The notes below the pieces were generated by a model, which did no database searches, was not told the origin of the DNA, and worked only from the letters and a program-made list of their open reading frames with translations. Positions 36,789-45,997 of a DNA stretch of 64,000 nt are shown here, piece after piece; within the stretch, counting starts at the first letter, position 1; each line of letters begins with the position of its first letter. The stretch is from an uncultured Granulosicoccaceae bacterium. GTDB lineage: Bacteria > Pseudomonadota > Gammaproteobacteria > Granulosicoccales > Granulosicoccaceae. A program made the translations under genes and the position numbers. The stretch is from positions 1 to 64,000 of the forward strand of contig CALHOI010000031.1 in assembly GCA_938035525.1 (NCBI GenBank), written 5' to 3'.

Positions 36789-38266
36789 TTTGCTTCACCT
36801 GTGTCGGGAGACTTTATGTGCAATAACACCCAGTCTCGCGAGCGAGCATCGAAAATCACAACACCGGCTATCAGCAAGACACCACCCAACGCCGACTTAA
36901 CAATCAGACTCGTGAAGTCGCTACCAAAATCCCACTTGAACAACAGCGCATAAACCAACAAACTCCACAAAGCGACAATCAAAGGAATCAGCGTATTAAT
37001 GTTGAACGACAGCACCTTAAACGCGCGGATGCTGACACCCACCATAAACACCATATAGGAAATAATAGTGACTACCGCCGCGCCGAGTATGCCGTATACG
37101 GGAATGGCAAGCATGTTTAATCCTAAATTTAACACAGTGGCAATCAATCCCCAAAACATTAACACTTTGGTATTCTTTTTTATGTACAAACCAGCTGCCA
37201 GAAAGTGCATGCCGCCGTCGAGTAAAAAACTAAAGGCAACAAACGGAATAATAATGGTGCCTGGAGAGTACTTGGGGCTGGCCAAAAAATTCAGCAGGTG
37301 CGGTGCAACCAACGAAAAAAGCGTAATAAACGGAATACCCAATACCAGATAAAGATGAAACCCATCCCGCAAAAAAGCTTTGGTTCTGTCCTTGCCCTCA
37401 CCTTCCCACAGTTGCATGTAATGAGGCTTGATAGCCTGCACCAACGCACCGAGCAAGATAATATCCAGATACGCAGTCAGGTTATACGAAGCCGAATACT
37501 GACCTAAGGCATTTTCATCCAGAACGAATTGAATGATGTAACGATCACTTAGCCGCATAACTAAACCAAGCGACTCTAGCAGCATCAGGGGCATACCGTA
37601 GACCAACATGGTTTTACCCAGCGGGACCACGACTTCTGCTAATTTGAATTGAAAGTCAGGCCAGTAGCTTTTTGCCGCAAAGGTAACACCCACAATTTCG
37701 GCCACTAACATGGCAAACAAAACAAAGGCAACGTTGATTTGACCTATGATCATTAAACCCAGCACAATAGCCAGATACAGATAACGATTAAGGATTTGGG
37801 TAAAACCAACTATGGCGCTGCGCTGCTGAGCCCGCAGGAAATTCATAAAACCGCTACCGAGCAAGCGTAGAAAAACAATACCGGATGCAATTAAAAACAG
37901 CTCGGATATATTGTACATATCTGACATACGCGGCATGAACACATACCCGATAATGAGCCAGATGCTTGCCGTGAACAAAGAGAAACAAAAAAACATCATG
38001 CTAACCGTGCTGTTCATTTGCAGCAGGTTGTAAGTGATGTTGGCGTTTTTAATTTGCGCGTAGTAGCGAATAACGGCGTGCTGCATACCCAATTTGCCCA
38101 CAGCAACAAACAAAGTCAGGCTGGAGGTAATCAGCCCCAAAATACCGTACTCGGCAACACTCATACTGCGGGTCAGTAACGGAAAAGTGATAATACCGGC
38201 AAGGGATGCAAGCATACCGGCAGAGGCATAGTTTCTGATGTGCTTAAATGCGCCTGCAGCGGCCAC
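36785..38266 (-). CDS. Wzx-type polysaccharide flippase
   Basis: This 493-residue MOP-superfamily protein has about 14 predicted helices and the family start FKHIRNYASAGMLASLAGI. It would flip undecaprenyl-linked repeat units to the periplasm. It lies between the GT2 and the deacetylase-like gene, all in one direction. Confidence 0.9.
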   Translation of the reverse strand: MAAAGAFKHIRNYASAGMLASLAGIITFPLLTRSMSVAEYGILGLITSSLTLFVAVGKLGMQHAVIRYYAQIKNANITYNLLQMNSTVSMMFFCFSLFTASIWLIIGYVFMPRMSDMYNISELFLIASGIVFLRLLGSGFMNFLRAQQRSAIVGFTQILNRYLYLAIVLGLMIIGQINVAFVLFAMLVAEIVGVTFAAKSYWPDFQFKLAEVVVPLGKTMLVYGMPLMLLESLGLVMRLSDRYIIQFVLDENALGQYSASYNLTAYLDIILLGALVQAIKPHYMQLWEGEGKDRTKAFLRDGFHLYLVLGIPFITLFSLVAPHLLNFLASPKYSPGTIIIPFVAFSFLLDGGMHFLAAGLYIKKNTKVLMFWGLIATVLNLGLNMLAIPVYGILGAAVVTIISYMVFMVGVSIRAFKVLSFNINTLIPLIVALWSLLVYALLFKWDFGSDFTSLIVKSALGGVLLIAGVVIFDARSRDWVLLHIKSPDTGEAK

Positions 38267-38282
38267 GGTCGACTGTCCTGTC

Positions 38283-39218
38283 CTAAGCTACTTGTCTGAA
38301 CTTATCGTACAGTTCAGACAAGCCGCAAAATTCCACACCCTCACTTTTGCACCAGTCGAGCCCGGTTAGCATGTCATCAAGAAATCGCTGAACTTCGGCC
38401 GCTGTTTGCGGGTATGGAGAAGCTTCCTCGATGACCTCCATGGAATGGAACATCATATTGATATTGATGACTTCCTGATCGGCATGCGTATTCAGGTGGT
38501 ATCGAAATATCTGTTTCATTTGCTCTACGCTGGCAAACCAGGGTCGAAACCAAATGGGCGTTCGACGTAATTTTCTCGGCATGATCGTAACCGGCGCTTC
38601 CAGAATACGACCTTGCACAAATTCACCCGGTCGAACTATCTCATTTTCAGCTGGGAAATACGGCTGACCTGGCGCTTGCCTGAAATCCACCACAGCATTA
38701 GGCGATGTCCAGCGCATATGCGGTGTTACGCTGGAATCCACCTTATAACCCAGCTTTTGCAAGTTGTTTAGTGACGTGGCGTTTGCGCCATAGCGTCCCG
38801 CGCGAAAGCTGGTGGGTCGATAACCAAAACAATCTTCAAACAAAGTTGAAAGGTTGGCCAGCTTCTGGTACTCGATGTCTTCAGCATAGCCACATTGAAA
38901 ATCCGGGCTATCTACACCGGCGTAATCGTGAAATTTTTTGTGCGGCTCGATGAAGGCAGGATGCAAATGCGTGCCAAGCTCAAAATTGCCCTGCAAGTTT
39001 GATAGTGCTTCAACGCTTTGTGCGTCTTCGAGCACTTCTACCGTGAGTAAATAGGTTGGAACCGCACCAATTGAATCAAATGCTTTTTGTAAGCGGTTAG
39101 GCACACCTTCGGTTATTGAGTGAAACGTCAGTGGTTTCGAGCGCACCCAATTAGCATCGTGATCACATTCGGTATCAATTGATATCGTTAGGTAAACCTG
39201 TTGGGTTTTACTGCTCAC
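38283..39218 (-). CDS. Deacetylase-fold (WalW-like) protein of the EPS locus
   Basis: This protein has about 311 residues. I choose GTG 39218, which has gggg upstream; a TTG at 39230 is the in-frame alternative. It begins with VYLTISIDTECDHDANW, contains GTHLHPAF and RAGRYG, and ends in a helical domain. The pattern matches polysaccharide-deacetylase-like proteins in EPS loci (WalW type) and differs from the classical NodB spacing of the gene at 34897. Activity is uncertain. Confidence 0.82.
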   Translation of the reverse strand: MSSKTQQVYLTISIDTECDHDANWVRSKPLTFHSITEGVPNRLQKAFDSIGAVPTYLLTVEVLEDAQSVEALSNLQGNFELGTHLHPAFIEPHKKFHDYAGVDSPDFQCGYAEDIEYQKLANLSTLFEDCFGYRPTSFRAGRYGANATSLNNLQKLGYKVDSSVTPHMRWTSPNAVVDFRQAPGQPYFPAENEIVRPGEFVQGRILEAPVTIMPRKLRRTPIWFRPWFASVEQMKQIFRYHLNTHADQEVININMMFHSMEVIEEASPYPQTAAEVQRFLDDMLTGLDWCKSEGVEFCGLSELYDKFRQVA

Positions 39219-40401
39219 TGTAAACCCCAACCAATTTATCGATCACAGTATCCATACCATAGTCCGCTTCGATGACGCCCCGGCCGTTATTACCCATGCG
39301 CACATTGTCATCCTGATCGTCATAACAATCCAGAATCAGCTGACTCAGTTTTTCGTGATCGCCCGCCGGAAACAAACGTCCCGACACATTGTCTTCGATT
39401 AGATCGTGATTGCCACCAATGTCGGTGGCAAGAACGGCGCGGCCTGCGTGCATGGCTTCAATAACTGAATTGGGCAGCCCTTCGGCAAATGAGGGCTGAA
39501 CATACAGATGCAGAGATTTATAAAAACTGGCAGTATCTTCAATGGTGCCGATAAAATCGACATCGTCGTCTATGCCAAGGTTTTTAGCCTGGGCCTTTAA
39601 GTCATCTTCGGCAATACCAGAGCCAGCAAGCTTGAGTTTTATAGGTGCGGCAGCACGTGTCTTTTTACAGTGCGCAAATGCATCCAGCAAAACGTGAACA
39701 CCTTTGACTTCCCGTAGTCGCCCGCAATAACCAATGGTGAATACATCAGACTGCGGCAAGGCGCTTGGTGGTTCGCTGGTGTCGATGCCATTTGGAATAA
39801 GCGCAATTTGATCTTCGCGGAAACCCGAGCTCAGCAGTTTTTCCCGAGTTTCTTCACTGATTGTTTGCACGTAGTCGATATTGCGCAAAGCCAGACGCAG
39901 CACAGCATTAAGCGGGTAATAACGTTTACGCTGATCAAGCACCCCACCTTCAAACTCAAAAAATCCAGATATTTTAGTAATGATAGGAATCTTGGAATAC
40001 GGGCGGACCACGCCGGCGGTGGCTGCAAGCAAACGGGTCACATGCACATGCATGCAATCAAATTGCTCACGGTTTTTCATTAGAAAAGCGGCAAACTTGA
40101 CCATAAGCACAATCGAACCGACAAGTTTGATGTGCGGATAATCGATGTATGTCAGCGGTATGCCATCAAGCTCGGGACCATCGTGACCACCCTCTTCAAG
40201 CACGCGTGGCGCAATATACTCAACGGCTACACCGCGGGCCTTAAGTGCTTGAGCTAGCTTCACAGCCTGATGCTCAGCGCCTCCCAAACCCGGGAACCGA
40301 CTGTCTATAACAAATAAAATACGCAAGTTGGACATCGCTGCAGATGCCACATCGGCATCATTTTGTGGCTCGGGAATATCGGAACGACCCACCAACATCA
40401 T
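39208..40401 (-). CDS. Glycosyltransferase family 4
   Basis: This 397-residue retaining GT-B enzyme has an N-terminal acceptor domain beginning ILFVIDSRFPGLGGAEHQ and a C-terminal donor domain with GYCGRLREVKGVHVLLDAF and the E-x7-E region FAEGLPNSVIEAM. The ATG at 40401 overlaps the barrel gene stop by 4 bp; MSNLRILF at 40335 is an alternative start closer to the family norm. Confidence 0.9.
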   Translation of the reverse strand: MMLVGRSDIPEPQNDADVASAAMSNLRILFVIDSRFPGLGGAEHQAVKLAQALKARGVAVEYIAPRVLEEGGHDGPELDGIPLTYIDYPHIKLVGSIVLMVKFAAFLMKNREQFDCMHVHVTRLLAATAGVVRPYSKIPIITKISGFFEFEGGVLDQRKRYYPLNAVLRLALRNIDYVQTISEETREKLLSSGFREDQIALIPNGIDTSEPPSALPQSDVFTIGYCGRLREVKGVHVLLDAFAHCKKTRAAAPIKLKLAGSGIAEDDLKAQAKNLGIDDDVDFIGTIEDTASFYKSLHLYVQPSFAEGLPNSVIEAMHAGRAVLATDIGGNHDLIEDNVSGRLFPAGDHEKLSQLILDCYDDQDDNVRMGNNGRGVIEADYGMDTVIDKLVGVYSEQ

Positions 40402-41789
40402 TGAAGCAGCGAGCTGAGCTCAATGGTGAGATCTTTACTCGCGCGACTGGGCGGCGCCCAAACCAGCGTAATGGTGCCACGATTTTCGATAACGTCGATA
40501 GGTTCTAACCCTAAAGATTCTGCACCAGGTGTGAAGTCGGTAACGATGGTGCGTTGCCCATCTGAGACATTGAATCGGTACCCTAAAATCAGTTCGAAAC
40601 TACGCGTAAGCTGGTAACCGAAAGATGCAATACCAAGAACGGATTGGATTTCATCAGGCCGGTTAACAAAGTCCTGTCTCTCATAGTTTGCAGACAATGA
40701 GATTGTTGTCCGGGCAGAAAGACTTTGCGTGTAACTTGCCGAGGCAAAAGTCCCTGTTCTGTTCTGATCACTACCGTCTTGAAACTGCCCAGCGCTATCG
40801 GCCAATAAACGAAACTCTGACAAGCTGGCGCCAATCGATAAATCGATGGCAGTATCAGCATTGTTAAAACCATATCCAATAGCCAATCGCGTATCGTCAA
40901 AGAATCCATCGCCATCTTCTTCAAGGCCAGTGCCATCAGCAAATAAAGTTTCTATGGTATTCAGCGTCTGATCGTTGAGATCACGTGTCAGACTTGCATT
41001 GAATGTACTTTGTTGTGTCAGTTGGCGTGTAAAACCTAATCGAGCATTCAGGCCATTAATTGATTCTGCATCGGTGTCATACCGAGTACCACCCAATTGA
41101 CCCTCGTAGCTATTACGACCTCGATCACGTCGCCAGGTAGCTGCTAAAGATAATCGGTTAAAGTCGCCTTCCAAATTGGTAGTCGGGTTATCTGTGTAGA
41201 TGTTGCCAAACTGCAGACCCCAGGTGTTACCCGTGCTCGTGTCAACTTCCCATCCAGCAGAAGCATTAAACAGGGCTTCGAGTTCAACGTCGTCTTCTGA
41301 TTGGTTAACGTATAAAAAACGGGCGTTAAAACGTGAAACCGAATCTATATCGTATTCAAATCGAGGACCGGTAACAAACACGTTACGACGTCGATTATCC
41401 AGATCAGAAATTGACTGAATACCGTTATCGGTGCGAACGCCACCCAGTATGTCGCCGACATACCAGGTAAATGCGCGAGGAGTGAGTTTGAATTCTGCAG
41501 CACCAAGAAACTGCGTGATGGTGCTGTAGCTGGCGTCCGGATCGTCAAGACGACGCTGACTGGAAATTTCGCCTGAAAATGCGCCAGTGACCCGTGTGCC
41601 TTTTTGTTCGCCAAAAACACCGATTTGGCCGTAACCAATCTGGCCTTCTATTTCTTCGCCACTGGGGGCCGCGCCAACGTTATCGGACGCCGAAGCGGTA
41701 ACCTGACCTTCAAAGCCGATGTCCAGCGCTGTCGCGTTTGCTGCGCAACAGAACAAGGCGATTGCGCATAATACGTTTCGATGCAACAC
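40398..41789 (-). CDS. Outer-membrane beta-barrel protein of the EPS locus
   Basis: This 463-residue exported protein has a Sec signal peptide (cleavage near ATA-LD at about residue 22). The rest alternates short amphipathic strands with Asp/Asn-rich loops, typical of a barrel. It resembles PEP-CTERM/exosortase-associated outer membrane proteins found in such loci and may form the secretion pore instead of a full-length Wza. It ends two codons past LSSLLQ-like sequence; there is no terminal aromatic residue, which is atypical for BAM substrates. Confidence 0.8.
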   Translation of the reverse strand: MLHRNVLCAIALFCCAANATALDIGFEGQVTASASDNVGAAPSGEEIEGQIGYGQIGVFGEQKGTRVTGAFSGEISSQRRLDDPDASYSTITQFLGAAEFKLTPRAFTWYVGDILGGVRTDNGIQSISDLDNRRRNVFVTGPRFEYDIDSVSRFNARFLYVNQSEDDVELEALFNASAGWEVDTSTGNTWGLQFGNIYTDNPTTNLEGDFNRLSLAATWRRDRGRNSYEGQLGGTRYDTDAESINGLNARLGFTRQLTQQSTFNASLTRDLNDQTLNTIETLFADGTGLEEDGDGFFDDTRLAIGYGFNNADTAIDLSIGASLSEFRLLADSAGQFQDGSDQNRTGTFASASYTQSLSARTTISLSANYERQDFVNRPDEIQSVLGIASFGYQLTRSFELILGYRFNVSDGQRTIVTDFTPGAESLGLEPIDVIENRGTITLVWAPPSRASKDLTIELSSLLQ

Positions 41790-41929
41790 GTAAATTCCAA
41801 CTCTTACCGGTCAGCTGAAGAATTTTCAGCGAAAAATACATTAATGGAATACTCGATTTAATGAATACCCAATCCGTTAACATTCAATTTCAATGAATAT
41901 TTCGTACCAGTTATCGGTAAACCCGCTAA

Positions 41930-42802
41930 CTAATTGGGCTGATCGTTGATCACGATACCGGCCAGCTTGCGCTCGTCGATTTCGTCAACAATGCTGTCGA
42001 GCACCCCGGGAGTAACCCCCCCATAAGGCAGAACCAGAACGGTGTAGTCGCAAATGTCTGACAATATTCGAGCGTCTGCTGACGTTGTCATGGCAGGACC
42101 GTCTACAACAACAAATCGATTGTCATAGCGTTCTTTTATGTCAACCATCAGCTGCTTGTAACGTGCCGACGTAAAATGCTCGGCGCTGATTTCAGTGTGA
42201 CTGCCAATGGGTATCACGCGCATTCTGGGAATACCACTTGGACTAACGATGTGCTCGACACCCAGTTCCGGGTGTTCCAGGTATTCAAGCAACCCATGTG
42301 AATCATCTCTGCCAATAAGTTTGAGCAGCTTATGAATAACCGGATCGTGCAAGTTGGCATCCACCAGTAACGATGTCTTGGCTTTATCAAAGGCAATCGT
42401 GGCCGCAAGGTTCAGCGCAACAAAACTACCGCCACCCTGTGGCAACACAGAGCTAACCAGCACTGAAAAGTTACCTTCCTGCTTGAGGCTGTAGAGTTTG
42501 GTGCGCAACTGACGCATCGCATCGACCAGCGGTCGGTTTTTTGAACGTGGGTGCACGATACCCAGTAGCTCGAGCTGGCGATCGCTGAAAAGCTTCGCCT
42601 CTTCCATGTTGGCAAGATCAGCCCGCGCTTTGTCAGCCAAACTGACTGAGTCTGCAGCCGCTCTAAGATTGGTGCGACCTTGCGTAGTGCGATTAACCGG
42701 CACCATTGATCGACCGGTACCTTTACGATCTCGACGAATTCGTTTGCCTTGCTGCTGCTCAACAATCGATCGAACGTTTGCAATTTTTGCTCTATCGGTC
42801 AT
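41930..42802 (-). CDS. BY-kinase-like/ParA-type ATPase with degenerate P-loop
   Basis: This 290-residue protein is homologous to the cytoplasmic BY-kinase domain that partners Wzz proteins. The Walker A segment (121-126) reads PQGGGS, so the invariant Lys is absent; Walker A' LLVDANL (144-150) is kept. There is no C-terminal tyrosine cluster. A basic, probably disordered N-terminus of about 80 residues precedes the fold. It is likely a regulatory or scaffold partner of the chain-length protein rather than an active kinase. It overlaps the Wzz gene by 1 bp. Confidence 0.85.
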   Translation of the reverse strand: MTDRAKIANVRSIVEQQQGKRIRRDRKGTGRSMVPVNRTTQGRTNLRAAADSVSLADKARADLANMEEAKLFSDRQLELLGIVHPRSKNRPLVDAMRQLRTKLYSLKQEGNFSVLVSSVLPQGGGSFVALNLAATIAFDKAKTSLLVDANLHDPVIHKLLKLIGRDDSHGLLEYLEHPELGVEHIVSPSGIPRMRVIPIGSHTEISAEHFTSARYKQLMVDIKERYDNRFVVVDGPAMTTSADARILSDICDYTVLVLPYGGVTPGVLDSIVDEIDERKLAGIVINDQPN

Positions 42803-44331
42803 TACACTGCTCCCTGTGGTGCGGCCGCCATCATGAACTTAATAATCGCAACAATAATATAAAGGGCAACGACGAGGAATATCACGCCGAAGACTGAAGC
42901 GGGTCGGCTAAACAAGCCTGGCTTCTCGTTGGGCTGCACCATGTGAGGCACAGTGGTTAGCAATGGCAGTTCGAGTAATTCTGTGACAGCCGAGCTGGTT
43001 CTGATACGTGGATCAACCTTTAAAAATACAACCAGGTAGAAGATCGGTAAGACCAAACCCAGGAACAAGCCCATTGCTGCAATGTGCATGAAACGCAGCC
43101 CAGTGGGCAGAACAGGGAAATTAGCTGGCTGCTGAATACGGTACAAAACACCCTGCTTCTCTGCGCCCAATACCATGGTTAAGCGGGCGCTTTCTTTGCG
43201 GCGTAGTAGATCTTCATACAGATCTTTGTTGATTTGATAGTCACGAGTCAACTCGGTCAGTTCGCGTTCAACTTTGCCAGAGATTGAAGAGCGCTCAATT
43301 TCTTTTTCCAGTTGCACTTTAAGACGCGCTGCCCGGATACGTTGCGAGTCGGCTTCGGCCGTAACCGTTGTTAAGGTATTGCGAAGCTGCTGATACAGTG
43401 GATTAATGGCCAATGATCTATCAGCACCCGACCTGTTAACCGTGTTGTTATTAGCGCTGGCTATAGCTTCATCAATTTGCTGCTTTAAACGAATGATATC
43501 GGGATAATCGTCTGTGTAGGACAAACGCAGCAAATCGATTTGAGATTGTAGCTGCGCTACTTGCGACGCGGTTTGGCTCGCCGCAAATTCAACTGCCATG
43601 GTTGATCGCTGACTGGCGATTTCACGCTCAAGCGACTTTCTGCGCTGTTCAAATTCGGCGTGCTTCAAATTTGCTTCTTCCATATCGCGGCGCAATTCCA
43701 CGATGCGAGAATCAACATTGCCTTCGGTTGTGGCGCTGATGCCCGGGTACTGCTGACTGAAGCTTTCAAGACGTGCTTCCGCATCTTCCAATTTAGTTCG
43801 GTAGGTTTCAACCTGATCAACGATGAAGTCAAAGGCTTCGGTGGTTTCCAGACTGGAAGTTGCCATGGACTTCTCGAGAAACAAGTCGGCATATTGTGTT
43901 GCAGTTTCAAAAGCAACCTGAGGATCATTGTGCTCATAAACAATCTCGAGCAGTTGGTTCTCGATATTGTAAATCTCGGTGTTCTCCATGATCTCTTCTT
44001 TGATGCGCTCGCGCTCAATGGCCGAACTGTTTGCGTCAACGTACCCAACAGCGTCAATGACGGAATCCATAATGTCATTGCTAAACAAGGTTTCGCGAGC
44101 AACATTGGCCTCGTTGGTGTCCAGCGCGGTTTTTACGTCGGCAACAACCTGCACCGCGTTAGTGTTGTCCACGTGCAGCTGAACATAAGAGGTGTATTTC
44201 TTTTGCCAGAAAAATGCAACGATTAAAAATAGCAGAGCCACTGTGGCGAAAATCGCCAGCAAAGTGCCACGCCGGGCTGCAGCTTCGCGAGACAGAAGCG
44301 GTGCCCATTCGTCGAGGGTTATATTACTCAT
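42802..44331 (-). CDS. Polysaccharide chain-length determinant (Wzz/PCP-2 type)
   Basis: This 509-residue protein has a transmembrane helix at about 22-42, a long periplasmic region with coiled coils (about 170-390) including a PNKV/GNVR-like segment (YQINKDLYEDLLRRK), a second helix near 415-435 and a third near 475-495. It matches the exosortase-A-associated chain-length family (XrtA PCP). It would control EPS length and form a complex with the kinase-like protein encoded next. Confidence 0.9.
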   Translation of the reverse strand: MSNITLDEWAPLLSREAAARRGTLLAIFATVALLFLIVAFFWQKKYTSYVQLHVDNTNAVQVVADVKTALDTNEANVARETLFSNDIMDSVIDAVGYVDANSSAIERERIKEEIMENTEIYNIENQLLEIVYEHNDPQVAFETATQYADLFLEKSMATSSLETTEAFDFIVDQVETYRTKLEDAEARLESFSQQYPGISATTEGNVDSRIVELRRDMEEANLKHAEFEQRRKSLEREIASQRSTMAVEFAASQTASQVAQLQSQIDLLRLSYTDDYPDIIRLKQQIDEAIASANNNTVNRSGADRSLAINPLYQQLRNTLTTVTAEADSQRIRAARLKVQLEKEIERSSISGKVERELTELTRDYQINKDLYEDLLRRKESARLTMVLGAEKQGVLYRIQQPANFPVLPTGLRFMHIAAMGLFLGLVLPIFYLVVFLKVDPRIRTSSAVTELLELPLLTTVPHMVQPNEKPGLFSRPASVFGVIFLVVALYIIVAIIKFMMAAAPQGAV

Positions 44332-44410
44332 CGCCTGAAAAAATTGCCGTAGTTAAATTAATCTTATTGTTCAACGTAGTGTTCACTACATCTGCTTCCG
44401 TGCCTGTTTC

Positions 44411-44434
44411 AGCGTGCAATTTACGTTGCACGCT
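44411..44434. other. Hairpin at the wza-wzz junction
   Basis: A perfect 9-bp inverted repeat (agcgtgcaa / ttgcacgct, 6-base loop) overlaps the wza-like stop codon. It has no T-run on the minus strand, so it is more likely an mRNA-stability or processing element within the operon than a terminator. Confidence 0.5.
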
Positions 44435-45059
44435 AGAACCGCCTTTCTGGGACAGAGATCACGTCTCCTGGGTATAAGCCGTAATTCGTGTCCAGAACCC
44501 CATCTTTTAAAATACTTTCGAGGAAAACGGGGTAAATCTTCGTGTCACTGCCAATTGTGCGGTACAACTTTGAGCCTTCAGGGGAAGCGAATTCGTTCAC
44601 CCCACCGGCATCCAATATGAGATCAAGAACCGTCATCCCTTCGCGGTAGCTGATGGACTTGGGTTCGGAAACACCGCCTACCACTCTGACGCGATTCTTG
44701 AATTCATCGCTGTTTATTTGCTCGACGATGAGAGACACTTTCGGCGTGCGGATAAACTGTAATAATTTCTGTTCGATATCACGGGCGATAGCATCTGGGG
44801 TTCGCTTACCAGCAAGCACATCACCGACCAGCGGTACCGAGATATAACCATCTGGGCGCACTGGCACCCCACTAACAGACAGATCAGGGTTTTTCCACAC
44901 GCTGACGCTAACGACATCGCCTGAGCCCAGCAGATACTGCGGTTTGCTGTCCGGCCCAATGGTAGGGGGACGTTGCTCCTCGGGTAGAAAACCACCACTG
45001 CTGCCACAACCAGCCAGCCCTAACGCTGCCAATACCAATAAAATGCGCAAATAAATCAT
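44433..45059 (-). CDS. Short Wza-like polysaccharide export lipoprotein
   Basis: This 208-residue protein has a lipoprotein signal with lipobox LAGC (Cys18). A Poly_export domain (YLLGSGDVVSVSVWKNPDLS) and one SLBB-type domain (VGGVSEPKSISYREGMTVLD) follow. It lacks the C-terminal helix that forms the outer-membrane pore of E. coli Wza (about 379 residues). This is as in EpsA-type proteins of exosortase-A loci, which need a separate barrel; the barrel at 40398-41789 may fill that role. Confidence 0.92.
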   Translation of the reverse strand: MIYLRILLVLAALGLAGCGSSGGFLPEEQRPPTIGPDSKPQYLLGSGDVVSVSVWKNPDLSVSGVPVRPDGYISVPLVGDVLAGKRTPDAIARDIEQKLLQFIRTPKVSLIVEQINSDEFKNRVRVVGGVSEPKSISYREGMTVLDLILDAGGVNEFASPEGSKLYRTIGSDTKIYPVFLESILKDGVLDTNYGLYPGDVISVPERRF

Positions 45060-45200
45060 TCTTCAACTATCCCGGTGCTCTGTGAGGCCCAGTCAAACCG
45101 CCAGCTACACCTATTTCTGCCTAAAATTGAGAACAAACTTCGACTTGTATCTCAACGCTATCGGCAGCGATTCAATAAAAATTACACCGCATAGCTAAAA

Positions 45201-45227
45201 CTGCACAGTATGGATCATACTGTGCAG
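45201..45227. promoter_or_regulatory. Perfect 12-bp dyad in the divergent EPS promoter region
   Basis: The arms ctgcacagtatg and catactgtgcag are separated by gat. The dyad lies in the 316-bp gap 45060-45375, between the divergently read wza-like gene and the J-domain gene. No gene ends there on either strand, so it is a better operator than terminator. The regulator is unknown. No other gene-sized feature is visible in the gap, and I could not place its promoters. Confidence 0.6.
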
Positions 45228-45375
45228 GTAATTTTATTACCTTGAGGTGTGTCTAAAACCAGTACCGATTGGCACTGCATGCCACAAAAACCTACTATCG
45301 TCACATAATAGCTAAACCTGTCGGTAGTATGTGGTTAAACGACGGTAAGCTCTAGTTTGAGGCTTGGAGGACAAA

Positions 45376-45957
45376 GTGGCAATTCAATTTCAGGAAAATT
45401 ATGAGTTACTGGAGCTCGAAGTCGGCGATGACTGGGCCACCGCAAACGCAAATTATCGCCGCCTTGTCCATGCGTGGCATCCCGACCGATTCACCAACCA
45501 ACCTCGTGAACGGGTTCACGCTCAGCAGAAATTTATCGAATTAACCAAAGCATTCAATAATTTGCGTACGTTTTACCGCGAGAACAACCGCCTGCCCTTC
45601 GAGCGAATTCAGCATGCAGTGGCCGATTCCCCTGTGCCACCAGCTCACCAAAGAGTGGAGCCAGAAGACCAGGCTGTGCTCGAATCTGGCATTTTAAACA
45701 AACGTAAACCTTCGTCAAAAACGATGGATCGTAATCGTCTGAAGCACTGGCTTTGGCTTATCCCGGCAGCACTAACACTTTTCGGTGGATTATTTGTGTT
45801 CGCGCTGTTCGATCGACAGGCAAAAATGGAAGGAATTGAAGAAGCTAAACGCGTGCTGCGCGATGTGGAACCCAGCGAGTTCATGACCAATAAAGATGAG
45901 ATAAAGCGATCGAACAACCGCAAGGGTATTGTCAGGGGTGAGCCTGTATTCAAGTAG
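45376..45957 (+). CDS. Membrane-anchored J-domain protein 1
   Basis: This 193-residue protein starts from GTG 45376, which has ggagg five bases upstream. An N-terminal J domain (about 8-70) carries the HPD tripeptide at 35-37, needed to stimulate Hsp70/DnaK ATPase. One transmembrane helix follows (about 122-145), with a short charged tail. No zinc-finger or DnaJ C-terminal domains are present. It lies inside the EPS locus, opposite in direction to its neighbours. Probably it recruits DnaK to a membrane site; the client is unknown. Confidence 0.85.
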   Translation: MAIQFQENYELLELEVGDDWATANANYRRLVHAWHPDRFTNQPRERVHAQQKFIELTKAFNNLRTFYRENNRLPFERIQHAVADSPVPPAHQRVEPEDQAVLESGILNKRKPSSKTMDRNRLKHWLWLIPAALTLFGGLFVFALFDRQAKMEGIEEAKRVLRDVEPSEFMTNKDEIKRSNNRKGIVRGEPVFK

Positions 45958-45997
45958 GCTCGGCTGGCTTTCAAGCCAGGCTTGTGACGCCGTATAG

